Shown: in pieces, positions 41,993-50,107 of the stretch | Layout: every line of letters begins with the position of its first letter | How positions within the stretch are numbered: the first letter of the stretch is position 1 | From: Flavonifractor porci | Lineage (GTDB): Bacteria > Bacillota > Clostridia > Oscillospirales > Oscillospiraceae | Assembly: GCF_037572415.1 (NCBI RefSeq) | Contig: NZ_JBBHLB010000001.1 | Coordinates: 124,001-188,000 of the forward strand | Direction of reading: 5' to 3' | DNA: 64,000 bases | Translations under genes and position numbers: made by a program | The notes under the pieces: generated by a model | The model's database searches: none | The model's input: only the letters and a program-made list of their open reading frames with translations | What the model was told of the DNA's origin: nothing

Positions 41993-42964
41993 TCAATATC
42001 TGAATTGCTGTTCCTGCTCTAACTGCGCCTCATAGCGCTCCTTCAGCTGCTCCCGCAGATCCTGGGGGATGGAGTCAATGAAATCCTGACACTCCTGCAG
42101 CTCATAGATGAGAGACATCTTCTCCTGGTGCTCCTGATGCTGCTCCCACCTGGCCCGCTCTGCATCTCGCCGGTCGCTCAACGCGTTCTGTTTCAAAATC
42201 CGAATCTGATCATCGTAGGGTTTTAGTTTTGCTTCAAATGCGTTGACCTGGGGATACCACTGCTCCAGCAGCTTCAGAATTTTTTCTCTCTGCCGTTTGG
42301 CGTTCAGCGTCCCAATCTGCTCCAGCTCGGTGCGGATCTGTTTCATTTCGTCGGTAAGCCGATGAGATTGTTTGTAGAGCCAGGTGGGAATGTGCTTCCG
42401 TTTGGTGACGGCGGCAGACTGACCCCGTTCCAGATCCGGGAACTCCGCCGCCATGTGGTCGTAGAATTTGTCCTGCCACTCCACCAGCTTGTCCCACCCT
42501 CCAATCACCTCCTTGGCGGACAGCCGGTTGTCTCTCGTTAGCGGAACAAAGCACAGGTGCATGTGTGGGTTGCGCTCATCCATGTGGACCACGGCGGAAA
42601 AAATGTTCGCTTCTCCAACCTCTGTCTTGAAAAAGTCCAGCGCCCGTTCAAAATAGCGGCGCACCTGTTTCGGCGGAAGGTGATCCAGATACTCCGGTGT
42701 GGCCGTGACGATGGTGTCGATGAACTTCACACTATCCTTGCGTACCTTGCACTTGGGGTTCTCCCGCTGGGCGTGTTCGATGCGGGATTGGATCTCAGCG
42801 TAGTATTTGTGCTGTGGTTGGATGAGATGGTAGTTGAGATGGGAGCGGTCGGTGTCTACATCCGGGTTGCTGGCGTACCGCTCCTTTTTCCGTTCGTGGT
42901 GTTTCTCGATGGCGGAGGCCGGTCCGCCTTTTCGTTTCTCAAAGCGCATAATGGCGTAAGGCAT
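41993..42964 (-). CDS. MobV-family relaxase (Pre/Mob)
   Basis: The 323-residue protein starts with the MobV pattern (MPYAIMRFEK, HHERKKERY, SHLNYHL) and has the metal motif HMDERNPHMH at 127-136. The C-terminal third is coiled coil. MobV relaxases mobilize small plasmids and elements; pMV158 MobM is the model. I place the start at 42964, where the MobV N-terminus begins and AAAGGAG is upstream, not at the longer frame that runs into the oriT-like gap. About 200 bases upstream a sequence close to the pMV158 nick site is found on the correct strand. Confidence 0.9.
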   Translation of the reverse strand: MPYAIMRFEKRKGGPASAIEKHHERKKERYASNPDVDTDRSHLNYHLIQPQHKYYAEIQSRIEHAQRENPKCKVRKDSVKFIDTIVTATPEYLDHLPPKQVRRYFERALDFFKTEVGEANIFSAVVHMDERNPHMHLCFVPLTRDNRLSAKEVIGGWDKLVEWQDKFYDHMAAEFPDLERGQSAAVTKRKHIPTWLYKQSHRLTDEMKQIRTELEQIGTLNAKRQREKILKLLEQWYPQVNAFEAKLKPYDDQIRILKQNALSDRRDAERARWEQHQEHQEKMSLIYELQECQDFIDSIPQDLREQLKERYEAQLEQEQQFRY

Positions 42965-43477
42965 CACACAAAACTCCTTTCGTTGAAATGGTGGGTCTGC
43001 GGTGGACGAGGGCTTTTTCACATACCGCCCTGCCATGTGGAACCCGCCGCAGGGAAACTGCTGCTGAACCCAGCAGGCTGGCGTGGCGGCGGTTTCCCCG
43101 CCCACGAGAAATGCCCGGCCCCTAAAAGGCGGGCCGGGCATTTTCGCGTGCGGTTGTCAGGGCGGTATAACGCACTATACCTTGCCGCCCCGTGGGGGCT
43201 GCAAGGCGTGCGCCCGGGGACACCCCGGGACCCCGTTTTGCGGCTTCGGCTGCGCTGGAAACGGGCCTTGACTGGCCCGCAGCCTGCGCCCCTTTGCCGC
43301 CGTTTTTGCCGCCCTTCACTGGGGGTAGGGGTGTACCCCTCCTGGGCGGCAAAAACGCGCCTGCGGGCGGACGGAGGACGAAGGACGGGGGTTATTGCAG
43401 AGACGAAAACAGCGCCTGCGATTCCTCGAAGACGCTGTTAAAATAAACTGCTATCAAGTATGATCACTGTGTTCCGC
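42965..43477. other. Intergenic region with oriT and strong GC-rich hairpins
   Basis: This region of about 510 bases lacks genes. It contains a perfect hairpin GCCCGGCCC / GGGCCGGGC (around 43111-43139) with TTTTC after it, the oriT-like dyad at 43164-43181, and GC-rich arms such as GGGGACACCCCGGG. The right part has further small repeats. Open frames here are GC-driven and unsupported. Confidence 0.6.
43164..43181 (-). other. oriT: Putative MobV oriT with pMV158-like nick region
   Basis: On the minus strand the sequence GGTATAGTGCGTTATACC is an imperfect dyad nearly identical to the pMV158 nic region AGTATAGTGTGTTATACT. By analogy the nick would fall between G (43171) and T (43170). It lies upstream of, and in the same orientation as, the MobV relaxase gene. 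Confidence 0.75.
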
Positions 43478-44140
43478 TCATTCGCCGGATGTAATCTGCG
43501 GTTCCATCAAATCTTCCAGCCGACAGTTCAGAGATCTGGCCAGTGCGCTCAAGGTGGATGCCTGCGCCTTGTTAATGTCGTTCTGTCTCTGCTCATACAA
43601 CTGGATCATCCGAAGTGCAACACCGGAGACTTCCGCAAGCTGCTTTTGGGAAAAGCCATTTGCTCTGCGGATGCGCTTCAGGTTCGTCTCGCCCTCACTA
43701 AGATTTTCCTGAATCACCTTGTCCGCTGCTTCTGCAAACTTACTGATGTCCGCTTCGTGCAGCAGATACATGGAGCAGACTCTGCTCACGGTCAATCCGT
43801 GGGAGATGATCTCCCGAAACGGCATCCCGGTCTTCCACTGGTAGTAGGCGAGACTCCAACCGGCCCAGTACTCCTGCGTCTTCTCCTCGGATGCGCTTGC
43901 GTCCATATCAGGGACCTGTCCGGTGGTCCGGCGAAACACCTCAAGGGCCAGTTCCACACCGGACATACCGCCCACAAACTTTGGGTTACCCCTCTCAAAC
44001 TGTTCCGCTACACCGGATGAGAGAAACTGTGTAAAAAACAAATCACCGTCACACCCGCAGTCATGGACTGCGTAGTCCAGCATCTCTCCCATGGCGCACA
44101 TGGCGTCATTCAGGTACATTTCCTCGTAAGCGGGTGTCAT
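43478..44140 (-). CDS. Xre-family regulator with C-terminal HTH, likely antitoxin
   Basis: The 220-residue protein has an unknown N-terminal domain (about 1-135, Met- and aromatic-rich) and a C-terminal Xre helix-turn-helix (NLKRIRRANGFSQKQLAEVS, LYEQRQNDINKAQASTLSAL). Its start overlaps the end of the DUF3990 gene by 35 bases; GAGGAG lies nine bases upstream. This fits an antitoxin that represses its own operon, and two operator-like palindromes lie at the promoter. Confidence 0.72.
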   Translation of the reverse strand: MTPAYEEMYLNDAMCAMGEMLDYAVHDCGCDGDLFFTQFLSSGVAEQFERGNPKFVGGMSGVELALEVFRRTTGQVPDMDASASEEKTQEYWAGWSLAYYQWKTGMPFREIISHGLTVSRVCSMYLLHEADISKFAEAADKVIQENLSEGETNLKRIRRANGFSQKQLAEVSGVALRMIQLYEQRQNDINKAQASTLSALARSLNCRLEDLMEPQITSGE

Positions 44141-44804
44141 CGTTCTTCCACTCCTCTCTGAGAATGTCGATCATGTATACTGCGTCCCGCACCGGAGCCA
44201 CTTTGCGTTCCGCACGAAAGGCGGCCCGGGCCTCACTGTCCCTGGTGGCTTTCTTGGGGTAGTAAATGGTGCGCTCTGCGGGAATGCTCTCTTCAAAGTA
44301 CAAGTGGGAAAAAGCCTGTTCCGATTTCAGGACCACCTGCTCTCCCAGCTTTCCCAGAAACATAGCCCGCTCAAGCTGTGCCAGAGAGATGGTATTGTTC
44401 AAAAACGCGGAGGCGAAGGAAAAGTAGGAATCGTCGGCACGATAGCCAATGATGACATCGTAGTTCTCATAGGGGGGCAGGAAAGTGCTGGCCAGATACT
44501 CCTTGCCCTGAACGGCAATGTCGGAACTGAGGTTGAATTTGCGGTTCATAAGAAGGATGGAGAGCCAGTTCAGGATGTTGTAATTCCCATCCGAGAGATT
44601 TAAAACGGACAGGCCGTCAGTCCGGAAGGAATACCGATTGGCAAAGCCGTCCTGCTCCATGGAACAGGCCCACTCTTTTGCCAACTCCAAAGTCTCTGTG
44701 CAGTAGAAACCAAGGCCATAATCGTTGAACGGATTGCCCTTTCCAAACTGGGGGCGTTCGATGATCAAAGATGAGCCGTGGTACAGTGTCAGTGCTTTAT
44801 TCAT
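44106..44804 (-). CDS. DUF3990 protein, ADP-ribosyltransferase-like putative toxin
   Basis: The 232-residue protein starts with the DUF3990 pattern LYHGSSLIIERPQFGKG and DYGLGFYCTETLELAKEWA. These resemble the NAD-binding face of ADP-ribosyltransferases (YHGS, and the Tyr/Phe-rich turn). DUF3990 belongs to that clan as far as I recall. Paired with an overlapping Xre gene it looks like a toxin-antitoxin unit that could stabilise the element or act in defence. ATG 44804 follows AAGGGGG. The catalytic glutamate cannot be assigned with certainty. Confidence 0.7.
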   Translation of the reverse strand: MNKALTLYHGSSLIIERPQFGKGNPFNDYGLGFYCTETLELAKEWACSMEQDGFANRYSFRTDGLSVLNLSDGNYNILNWLSILLMNRKFNLSSDIAVQGKEYLASTFLPPYENYDVIIGYRADDSYFSFASAFLNNTISLAQLERAMFLGKLGEQVVLKSEQAFSHLYFEESIPAERTIYYPKKATRDSEARAAFRAERKVAPVRDAVYMIDILREEWKNDDTRLRGNVPE

Positions 44805-44823
44805 GCCGGTTCCCCCTTTATAA

Positions 44824-44887
44824 AGTATCGTCAAAGCGATACTGTTCTATTCAACGTCAGTATATCGCCGTAACGATACTTTGTCAA
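44824..44887 (-). promoter_or_regulatory. Promoter with two operator palindromes for the DUF3990/Xre pair
   Basis: On the minus strand TTGACA (44887-44882) and TATACT (44864-44859) are 17 bases apart. Two palindromes built of AGTATCG and CGATACT flank or overlap the start: a perfect one with a six-base gap (44824-44843) and one with a two-base insertion in one arm (44859-44880) that covers the -10. Their centres are about 36 bases apart. Confidence 0.8.
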
Positions 44888-44999
44888 CTGAAGAGAGTCA
44901 ACTCGGTTTGCGCTCACAAAACGCTAACAGAATGCTCACACTTTTCCGGAAAATCTGCTTTGACAGGAAAAATTCCCAAAGCCTTGTGCCGACAATGAA

Positions 45000-45039
45000 A
45001 ACGCCGGAAACCCCAGTAAAATCAAGGGTTTCCGGCGTT
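45000..45039. repeat. Perfect 14 bp inverted repeat next to the attachment site
   Basis: AACGCCGGAAACCC (45000-45013) pairs with GGGTTTCCGGCGTT (45026-45039) around a 12-base loop. It lies inside the element about 55 bases from the tRNA crossover. It could be a terminator-like end structure or a recombinase arm site; no T run follows. Confidence 0.6.
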
Positions 45040-45094
45040 CTGAAAGGCGCAGAGAAGCGCTCAAAATGCTCCAAAAGACACCCGCTTCCAAGGA

Positions 45095-45155
45095 CTCGAA
45101 ATGCGGTAGGCCGGCTCAAACCGGCGCGAGAGTTCGAATCTCTCCATCTCCGCCA
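45095..45155 (+). tRNA. 3' half of tRNA-Ser(CGA): attachment site of the integrated element
   Basis: From the anticodon loop CTCGAAA (45095-45101) onward the sequence reads as tRNA-Ser: the 3' anticodon stem TGCGG, a variable arm GCCGG/CCGGC, T arm GAGAG-TTCGAAT-CTCTC, the acceptor strand and an encoded CCA. The 5' half is missing: the bases before the loop (CCAAGGA) do not pair with TGCGG. Loss exactly at the anticodon loop is typical of tyrosine integrases that use this loop as crossover. The intact or rebuilt tRNA should be at the other end of the element, outside the window. Confidence 0.82.
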
Positions 45156-45191
45156 AGAGGTCTGCCAGCGAAAAGCTGGCAGACCTCTTTT
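45156..45191 (+). terminator. Terminator of the tRNA-Ser gene
   Basis: AGAGGTCTGCCAGC (45156-45169) pairs perfectly with GCTGGCAGACCTCT (45175-45188), followed by TTTT. It starts one base after the CCA end. Confidence 0.9.
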
Positions 45192-45279
45192 CTTGTAGTC
45201 TGAATCCCCGGATATGCCAAGGACCTCCTGTTTTATGGAAAAACCGCTGATAGGTTTTACTGCGCGGAGGATTGCTCTT

Positions 45280-45828
45280 TCATGGCATATTCCAGATGCC
45301 CGCAAATATCCACCGTTGTTGAGATTTTACTGTAAGCCAGCCACTCCTTTGTTGGGGTATCCTAATGTGCTCGTTGCGAACACGACTCATGTATTCAATC
45401 ATTGCCGCAAGCGTCGTAGTCTTACCGCTGCCTGTAGGCCCTGTAACCAAAATCAGACCTCTACGCTTCATACACAGATTTCGAAAAACTTGTGGGAGCT
45501 CCAGCTGCTCCAATGTTTTAATGTTTGCGGGAATCAAACGAAGCACAACACTGCACTGATTTCGCTCCTGAAAAACATTTACACGAAAGTACATTTCCTC
45601 TTTATAAGAAAATGAAGCATCGCATTCACCAGACTCTTTATATGTCTGCCACAGTTTGTCAGAAAGTATCTGTTTCGCGGCGGTTTCGGTCATCTCCGGC
45701 GTCAAGATTTCTTTTCCCATATGAAGAAGCCTTCCGTTAACGCGCACAATTGGCGGAACACCTACCGCCAAATGAATATCAGATGCTTTTGCATTGATTG
45801 CAACTTCAAGAATTCGATTTAAGTCCAC
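45280..45828 (-). pseudogene. pilT-like twitching ATPase, truncated after Walker A
   Basis: The first 155 codons are a normal PilT N-terminus: the N-terminal PAS-like domain with ASDIHLAVGVPPIVRVNG, then LILVTGPTGSGKTTTLAAMI (Walker A near 129-137). After RNEHI the expected VTIEDP Walker B region is replaced by about 27 unrelated codons and a stop. PilT retracts type IV pili. The seam near 45364 lies about 200 bases from the tRNA att site, so the 3' part may have been lost in an earlier insertion or deletion event. No other pilus genes are in the window. Confidence 0.78.
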
Positions 45829-46707
45829 CCAACTGCCACCTCCTATACAGCGCTATTGCACGTCAGCGAAAACACATAATTGACAAAGAAGCTTGCTTTT
45901 GTGACTGCGTTTTCATATGGCTTCGATTCTACAAATTGTTGCAGCGAATTTCAATTTTGCGGAAACGAACTGCATTTATCACGCAATGAACTGTTCGCTG
46001 CACATGGGTTTTGTAGATATTCTCACGCTTTGCTGGAAGGACATCCCCCAGGAAAAAGATTTTTATGAACCACGCCATGATTTTTTGCCCTTAATGAAGA
46101 AAAGAGTCGTTCCGCGGGAGTGCATATCTTTAACAAATAGGACAGAGGTGATTTTCGTTCCTCAATATAGTCGATTCGTTCCTTTTTCGCCGTTGTCTTT
46201 GCCTGCTCTATTATTCCAAAGCAATGCAACACAAAAAGTGGCAAACAAAAAGTCGCAGCAAAAAGAGATCGTTTGCCAAAACGATTTTTGGCAAACGATC
46301 AAAAATCTGTTGCCGGGATTCTTTTGATCTCACCAACAGCCCTTATTTTTATCTTCATCCGTAAGTATTTATTGATCTGTATAGTTCAGGGGGGGTATAA
46401 AATGGGATGCCTCCAGACCGCGTAAAAATCGAGTGGCAATTCTGCCGCCCGATTTTTGTATAAAGAAAACCACTCGCCAGGCGAGTGGTTCAAAAATCTA
46501 TGGCGATGAAAGTGATAAAAACCTCCCTTTGCTATGCTGCAAATGCGGTCTGCCAACTGCACAAAGAATAGCAAAGGGAGGATATTCAGTTGGGACTGAA
46601 TAATATCAATAGTTTATCCCATACACATATTAGAATAAGGAACAGGTCATAGAATTTCTTGGAGATTCTATATATCAGGATTGTGTGTGCTGTCTTTCAG
46701 TGATCGT
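45829..46707. other. Gene-free region with a cluster of strong hairpins
   Basis: I see no gene in these roughly 880 bases. Perfect inverted repeats occur at 46267-46300 (GATCGTTTGCCAAAA / TTTTGGCAAACGATC), near 46467-46487 (ACCACTCGCC / GGCGAGTGGT), near 46524-46582 (CCTCCCTTTGCTAT / ATAGCAAAGGGAGG, 31-base loop), near 46584-46602 (ATTCAGT / ACTGAAT), and around 46650-46672 (ATAGAAT / ATTCTAT). This may be the remains of an insertion sequence with hairpin ends (IS200/IS605 type) or a structured RNA. Confidence 0.5.
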
Positions 46708-47085
46708 CTACTTACGGGCAGAAAATATGCTGGCCTCATGAATCCAGCCCATCAGTTCATCATCGATCTCATCGGGGGTGGCGATGAGCATATGGTGGGT
46801 CCAGTAGTTAGGGTAGGGCTCGGTGGCCGCGTCGATCCTGTGGGACTCCAAACAATGAGCCAGGCCGAAGGTGATCACAATATAGTGGGGAGGGCGTTCG
46901 TTTGCCTTACGAACTTTGGCAAAGGAAACGCAGGCAAACATATGTCGATTATAAAACGAAATCTGGCTTTTCTGCACCTTGATATGCGTGCCGGGGATTA
47001 TCTGCAGTACCTGGTTCCGGAACTGTTCATACAGCGGCAGGGCCTGTAGATCCTGTTGGAAAAACTGCAGGGTATGTTCATCCAT
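46708..47085 (-). CDS. DUF5655-family protein
   Basis: The 125-residue protein follows the DUF5655 pattern: HIKVQKSQISFYNRHMFACV in the middle and NYWTHHMLIATPDEIDDELM near the C-terminus, ending with GWIHEASIFS. The family may bind nucleic acid, but its role is not known. AAAGGAGGG lies eight to ten bases before ATG. It is divergent from the DNA polymerase IV gene. Confidence 0.78.
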   Translation of the reverse strand: MDEHTLQFFQQDLQALPLYEQFRNQVLQIIPGTHIKVQKSQISFYNRHMFACVSFAKVRKANERPPHYIVITFGLAHCLESHRIDAATEPYPNYWTHHMLIATPDEIDDELMGWIHEASIFSARK

Positions 47086-47253
47086 GGGAAACCCTCCTTT
47101 TGGGATCAGTGTATCACATCAATGAGAAAATGAACAGTGATAGTATGTACGTCATATGCTGGGATCGAGATAGAACGAATGTTTGACTTTGCGATAAAAA
47201 AAGCATATAATAAAAAAACAATCGTATCCTTTTGGGAGAGGGGAGGGGCATGC

Positions 47254-48492
47254 TTGGACCGGGTCATTTTTCACTGCGATTTGAATAGCTTTTATGCGTC
47301 GGTGGAACTGCTGGATCGTCCGGAATTAAAGGACAGGCCGGCGGCGGTATGCGGCGATCCGGAAAGCCGCCATGGGATCATTCTGGCAAAAAATGAACTG
47401 GCAAAGAAATATAAGGTCCAGACGGCGGAGACTATCTGGCAGGCCAGACGAAAATGCCCGGACCTGGTGCTGCTTCCGGCCCATCATTGGAAATATCGGG
47501 AGTATTCCAAAAAGGTGAATGCCATCTATGAGCGGTATACTGATCTGGTGGAGCCTTTCTCAATTGACGAGAGCTGGCTGGATGTGACGGGCACCCTCCA
47601 TCTCTTCGGAGGAGATGGAAAGGCCCTGGCCGATCAGATCCGTCAGGCAGTGCGTCAGGAGCTGGGCCTGACGGTATCGGTGGGGGTTTCCTTTAATAAG
47701 GTATTTGCAAAAATGGGCAGCGATTACCGAAAGCCAGATGCTACAACAGTTATTACCCGGGAAAATTTTCAACAGCTGCTCTGGCCATTGCCGGTAACGG
47801 ATCTGCTTTTTGTGGGCCGGGCCGCGGCCAGAGTGCTGAGCGGTTACGGGATACACACCATTGGCGATCTGGCTCGGTTTGACCGGGAGAGTCTGGGACA
47901 GATCCTGGGAAAAGGAGGGTATACACTCCATGACTACGCCACAGGGAGAGAGCGTGCTCCGGTAATACCGGCCCGGGATATGCCTGGACCAAAATCAGTG
48001 GGCAATGGACTGACCTTTCCCAAAAATCTGGTGGGCTGGGACCAACTGCGCACTGCGCTGTCTGAACTGGCAGACGAGGTGGCGGTACGACTGCGCAAGC
48101 ATAACCTTAAGTGCACCACAGTCCAGATCACCGTGCGCGACCCGGCCTTCAAAGATATCTGCCGTCAAAAGCGGCTCAGCGCCCCTACCTACATTTCCAG
48201 AGATCTGGCCAGGTGCGGGATGGAACTGTTGCACAGCTGTTGGAATGAAAGTCAGCCGGTCCGGGCGCTTACGATTACAGCACAGAATCTCATGGAGGAG
48301 GGGGACGCCGGCGAGCAGGTGGATCTGTTTGCCGCCGATGCCATCCCGTGCCGCGACAAGCTGGAGAAGCTGGAGAAGACCATGGACACCATCCGGAACA
48401 AGTATGGAAGAGGTGCTATCTCTATTGCCTCCGCCGTTCATCCGGAAGGGGAGCCGGACAGGGAGGACCAGCGTTTGCCGCCTGGGGATTGA
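47254..48492 (+). CDS. dinB: DNA polymerase IV (Y-family translesion polymerase)
   Basis: The 412-residue polymerase copies past damaged bases at the cost of errors. Catalytic motifs are VIFHCDLNSFYASVELL at the N-terminus and SIDESWLDVTG near 105, with the three acidic metal ligands. The little-finger domain spans about 235-350. A beta-clamp-binding motif EQVDLFA lies near 372. I place the start at the TTG at 47254 because it opens the conserved N-terminus (LDRVIFH) and GGGAGGGG lies just upstream; the frame is open to an ATG at 47137, but those 39 residues are not conserved-looking. No LexA box was recognised. Confidence 0.9.
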   Translation: MDRVIFHCDLNSFYASVELLDRPELKDRPAAVCGDPESRHGIILAKNELAKKYKVQTAETIWQARRKCPDLVLLPAHHWKYREYSKKVNAIYERYTDLVEPFSIDESWLDVTGTLHLFGGDGKALADQIRQAVRQELGLTVSVGVSFNKVFAKMGSDYRKPDATTVITRENFQQLLWPLPVTDLLFVGRAAARVLSGYGIHTIGDLARFDRESLGQILGKGGYTLHDYATGRERAPVIPARDMPGPKSVGNGLTFPKNLVGWDQLRTALSELADEVAVRLRKHNLKCTTVQITVRDPAFKDICRQKRLSAPTYISRDLARCGMELLHSCWNESQPVRALTITAQNLMEEGDAGEQVDLFAADAIPCRDKLEKLEKTMDTIRNKYGRGAISIASAVHPEGEPDREDQRLPPGD

Positions 48493-48692
48493 TATAATGG
48501 TGAAGATCGTATTTTACAATGAAGAAAATGACATAAAGAGTAGACGAAAATCTGGAGCGATTTTAAGCAAAATGCTGTTTTTGTATAGAGTTTGGACATG
48601 AACCGGGTTTTGTCTATTTTCAATTTTCGTCAGAAAAGGTATTATGACACACAATGATAGGTATTGTTATGCCGTGAAAGGGGAAAACAAAG

Positions 48693-50066
48693 ATGAAAAT
48701 TCCTGACAGTCTGAAGCGTTATGGCCTGGCCAAGGTATTTGATTATCTGGATAAAGACCCTATGAACAACATGAGTAAGGTTATGGACCTGGTCAATAAG
48801 TTTTCCGGGGATACCTTGTCTCTTCAGCGGGAGGCCTTTGATAAAGTTATCAATGACAAGGATTCCTGCTGGCACCAGCTGATTGAGAAGGTCTGGACTG
48901 AGACTGATCCTGATGTGCTCAAGACCGTGTTTAACAATTTCTTTGTCAACGCCAACCTGGTGGGCTGGCCCAAGCAGGAGAAAATGCGTGAGAAGTACGG
49001 CTGCAACATTCCCTGGGCCATCCTGCTGGACCCCACTTCTGCCTGCAACCTGCATTGCACGGGCTGCTGGGCGGCGGAGTACGGCAACAAGCTGAACCTG
49101 TCTTTTGACGATATTGACTCCATCATTACCCAAGGCAAGGAACTGGGCATCTATATGTACATCTATACCGGCGGCGAGCCTCTGGTGCGTAAGAAGGACA
49201 TCATTGCCCTGTGTGAGAAGCACGACGATGTGGCCTTCCTGTCCTTCACCAACGCCACCCTCATTGACGAGGAGTTCTGCCAGGATCTGCTGCGGGTGAA
49301 GAACTTCATCCCTGCCATCAGCCTGGAGGGCTTCGAGGAAGCTAACGACAGCCGCCGCGGTCAGGGCGTGTACGAGAAGGTCACCAACGCCATGGCTCTT
49401 TTGAAGAGCCACCACCTGCCCTTTGGTATCTCCACCTGCTATACCAGCGTCAACTATAAGGACATTACCAGCGAAGAGTTCTACGACAAGATCATCGATC
49501 TGGGCGCCTACTTTGTTTGGTTCTTCCACTATATGCCCGTGGGCAACGATGCCGCTCCTGAGCTGATGCCCACTCCCGAGCAGCGTGAGGAGATCTATCA
49601 CCGCATCCGCGCCATGCGCCAGACCAAGGGCATCTTCGCCATGGACTTCCAGAACGACGGCGAGTACGTGGGCGGCTGCATCGCTGGTGGCCGCCGTTAC
49701 CTGCATATCAACGCCAACGGTGATGTGGATCCCTGTGTGTTCATCCACTATTCCGATTCCAACATCCATGAGAAGACTCTGCTGGAGTGCCTGCAGTCTC
49801 CGCTGTTTATGGCCTACCATGATAATCAGCCCTTCAATGATAATATGCTCCGTCCCTGCCCCATGCTGGAGAACCCCGAGCGTATCGAGGAGATCGTCAA
49901 CAGGACCGGTGCTCACTCCACCGATCCGCAGTCTCCTGAGACTGTGGAGCATCTGACGGCCAAGACCCACCCTTACGCCGACAACTGGAAGCCCACCGCC
50001 GACAGACTGTGGGCCCAGGCTCATCCTCAGTGCGGTGGCTGCACCGCCTGCAGCGGCAACAAGTAA
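48693..50066 (+). CDS. Radical SAM protein with SPASM-like C-terminus
   Basis: The 457-residue enzyme has a helical N-terminal domain (about 1-105) and a radical SAM core. The [4Fe-4S] motif CNLHCTGC lies near 116-123 and YIYTGGEPLVRK near 150. Extra cysteines follow (VGGCIAGGRRYLHINANGDV near 325-345, DPCVF, RPCPM), plus a Cys-rich end (CGGCTACSGNK) that would bind auxiliary clusters. Substrate is unknown; such proteins can modify peptides or act in anaerobic metabolism. Codon use is strongly biased, suggesting high expression. A good ribosome site (AAAGGGG) precedes the ATG, and a bidirectional terminator follows. Confidence 0.85.
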   Translation: MKIPDSLKRYGLAKVFDYLDKDPMNNMSKVMDLVNKFSGDTLSLQREAFDKVINDKDSCWHQLIEKVWTETDPDVLKTVFNNFFVNANLVGWPKQEKMREKYGCNIPWAILLDPTSACNLHCTGCWAAEYGNKLNLSFDDIDSIITQGKELGIYMYIYTGGEPLVRKKDIIALCEKHDDVAFLSFTNATLIDEEFCQDLLRVKNFIPAISLEGFEEANDSRRGQGVYEKVTNAMALLKSHHLPFGISTCYTSVNYKDITSEEFYDKIIDLGAYFVWFFHYMPVGNDAAPELMPTPEQREEIYHRIRAMRQTKGIFAMDFQNDGEYVGGCIAGGRRYLHINANGDVDPCVFIHYSDSNIHEKTLLECLQSPLFMAYHDNQPFNDNMLRPCPMLENPERIEEIVNRTGAHSTDPQSPETVEHLTAKTHPYADNWKPTADRLWAQAHPQCGGCTACSGNK

Positions 50067-50071
50067 TACAT

Positions 50072-50107
50072 AAAAAATTCCTCCGTCCTATGACGGAGGA
50101 ATTTTTT
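50072..50107. terminator. Bidirectional terminator between convergent genes
   Basis: AATTCCTCCGTC (50076-50087) pairs with GACGGAGGAATT (50092-50103), with A and T runs on either side. It serves the radical SAM gene on plus and the YczE-like gene on minus. Confidence 0.9.

Noticed and set aside
45095..45155. Complete tRNA gene
   Set aside because: The D arm and 5' acceptor strand are absent; bases before the anticodon loop do not pair with the 3' stem.
44898..45305. Minus-strand open frame containing RRWRDSNSR
   Set aside because: This peptide is the well-known false translation across the antisense strand of a tRNA 3' end and its terminator.
45917..46327. Plus-strand open frame of 136 codons
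   Set aside because: There is no ribosome site or conserved pattern, and it runs across a perfect 15 bp hairpin.
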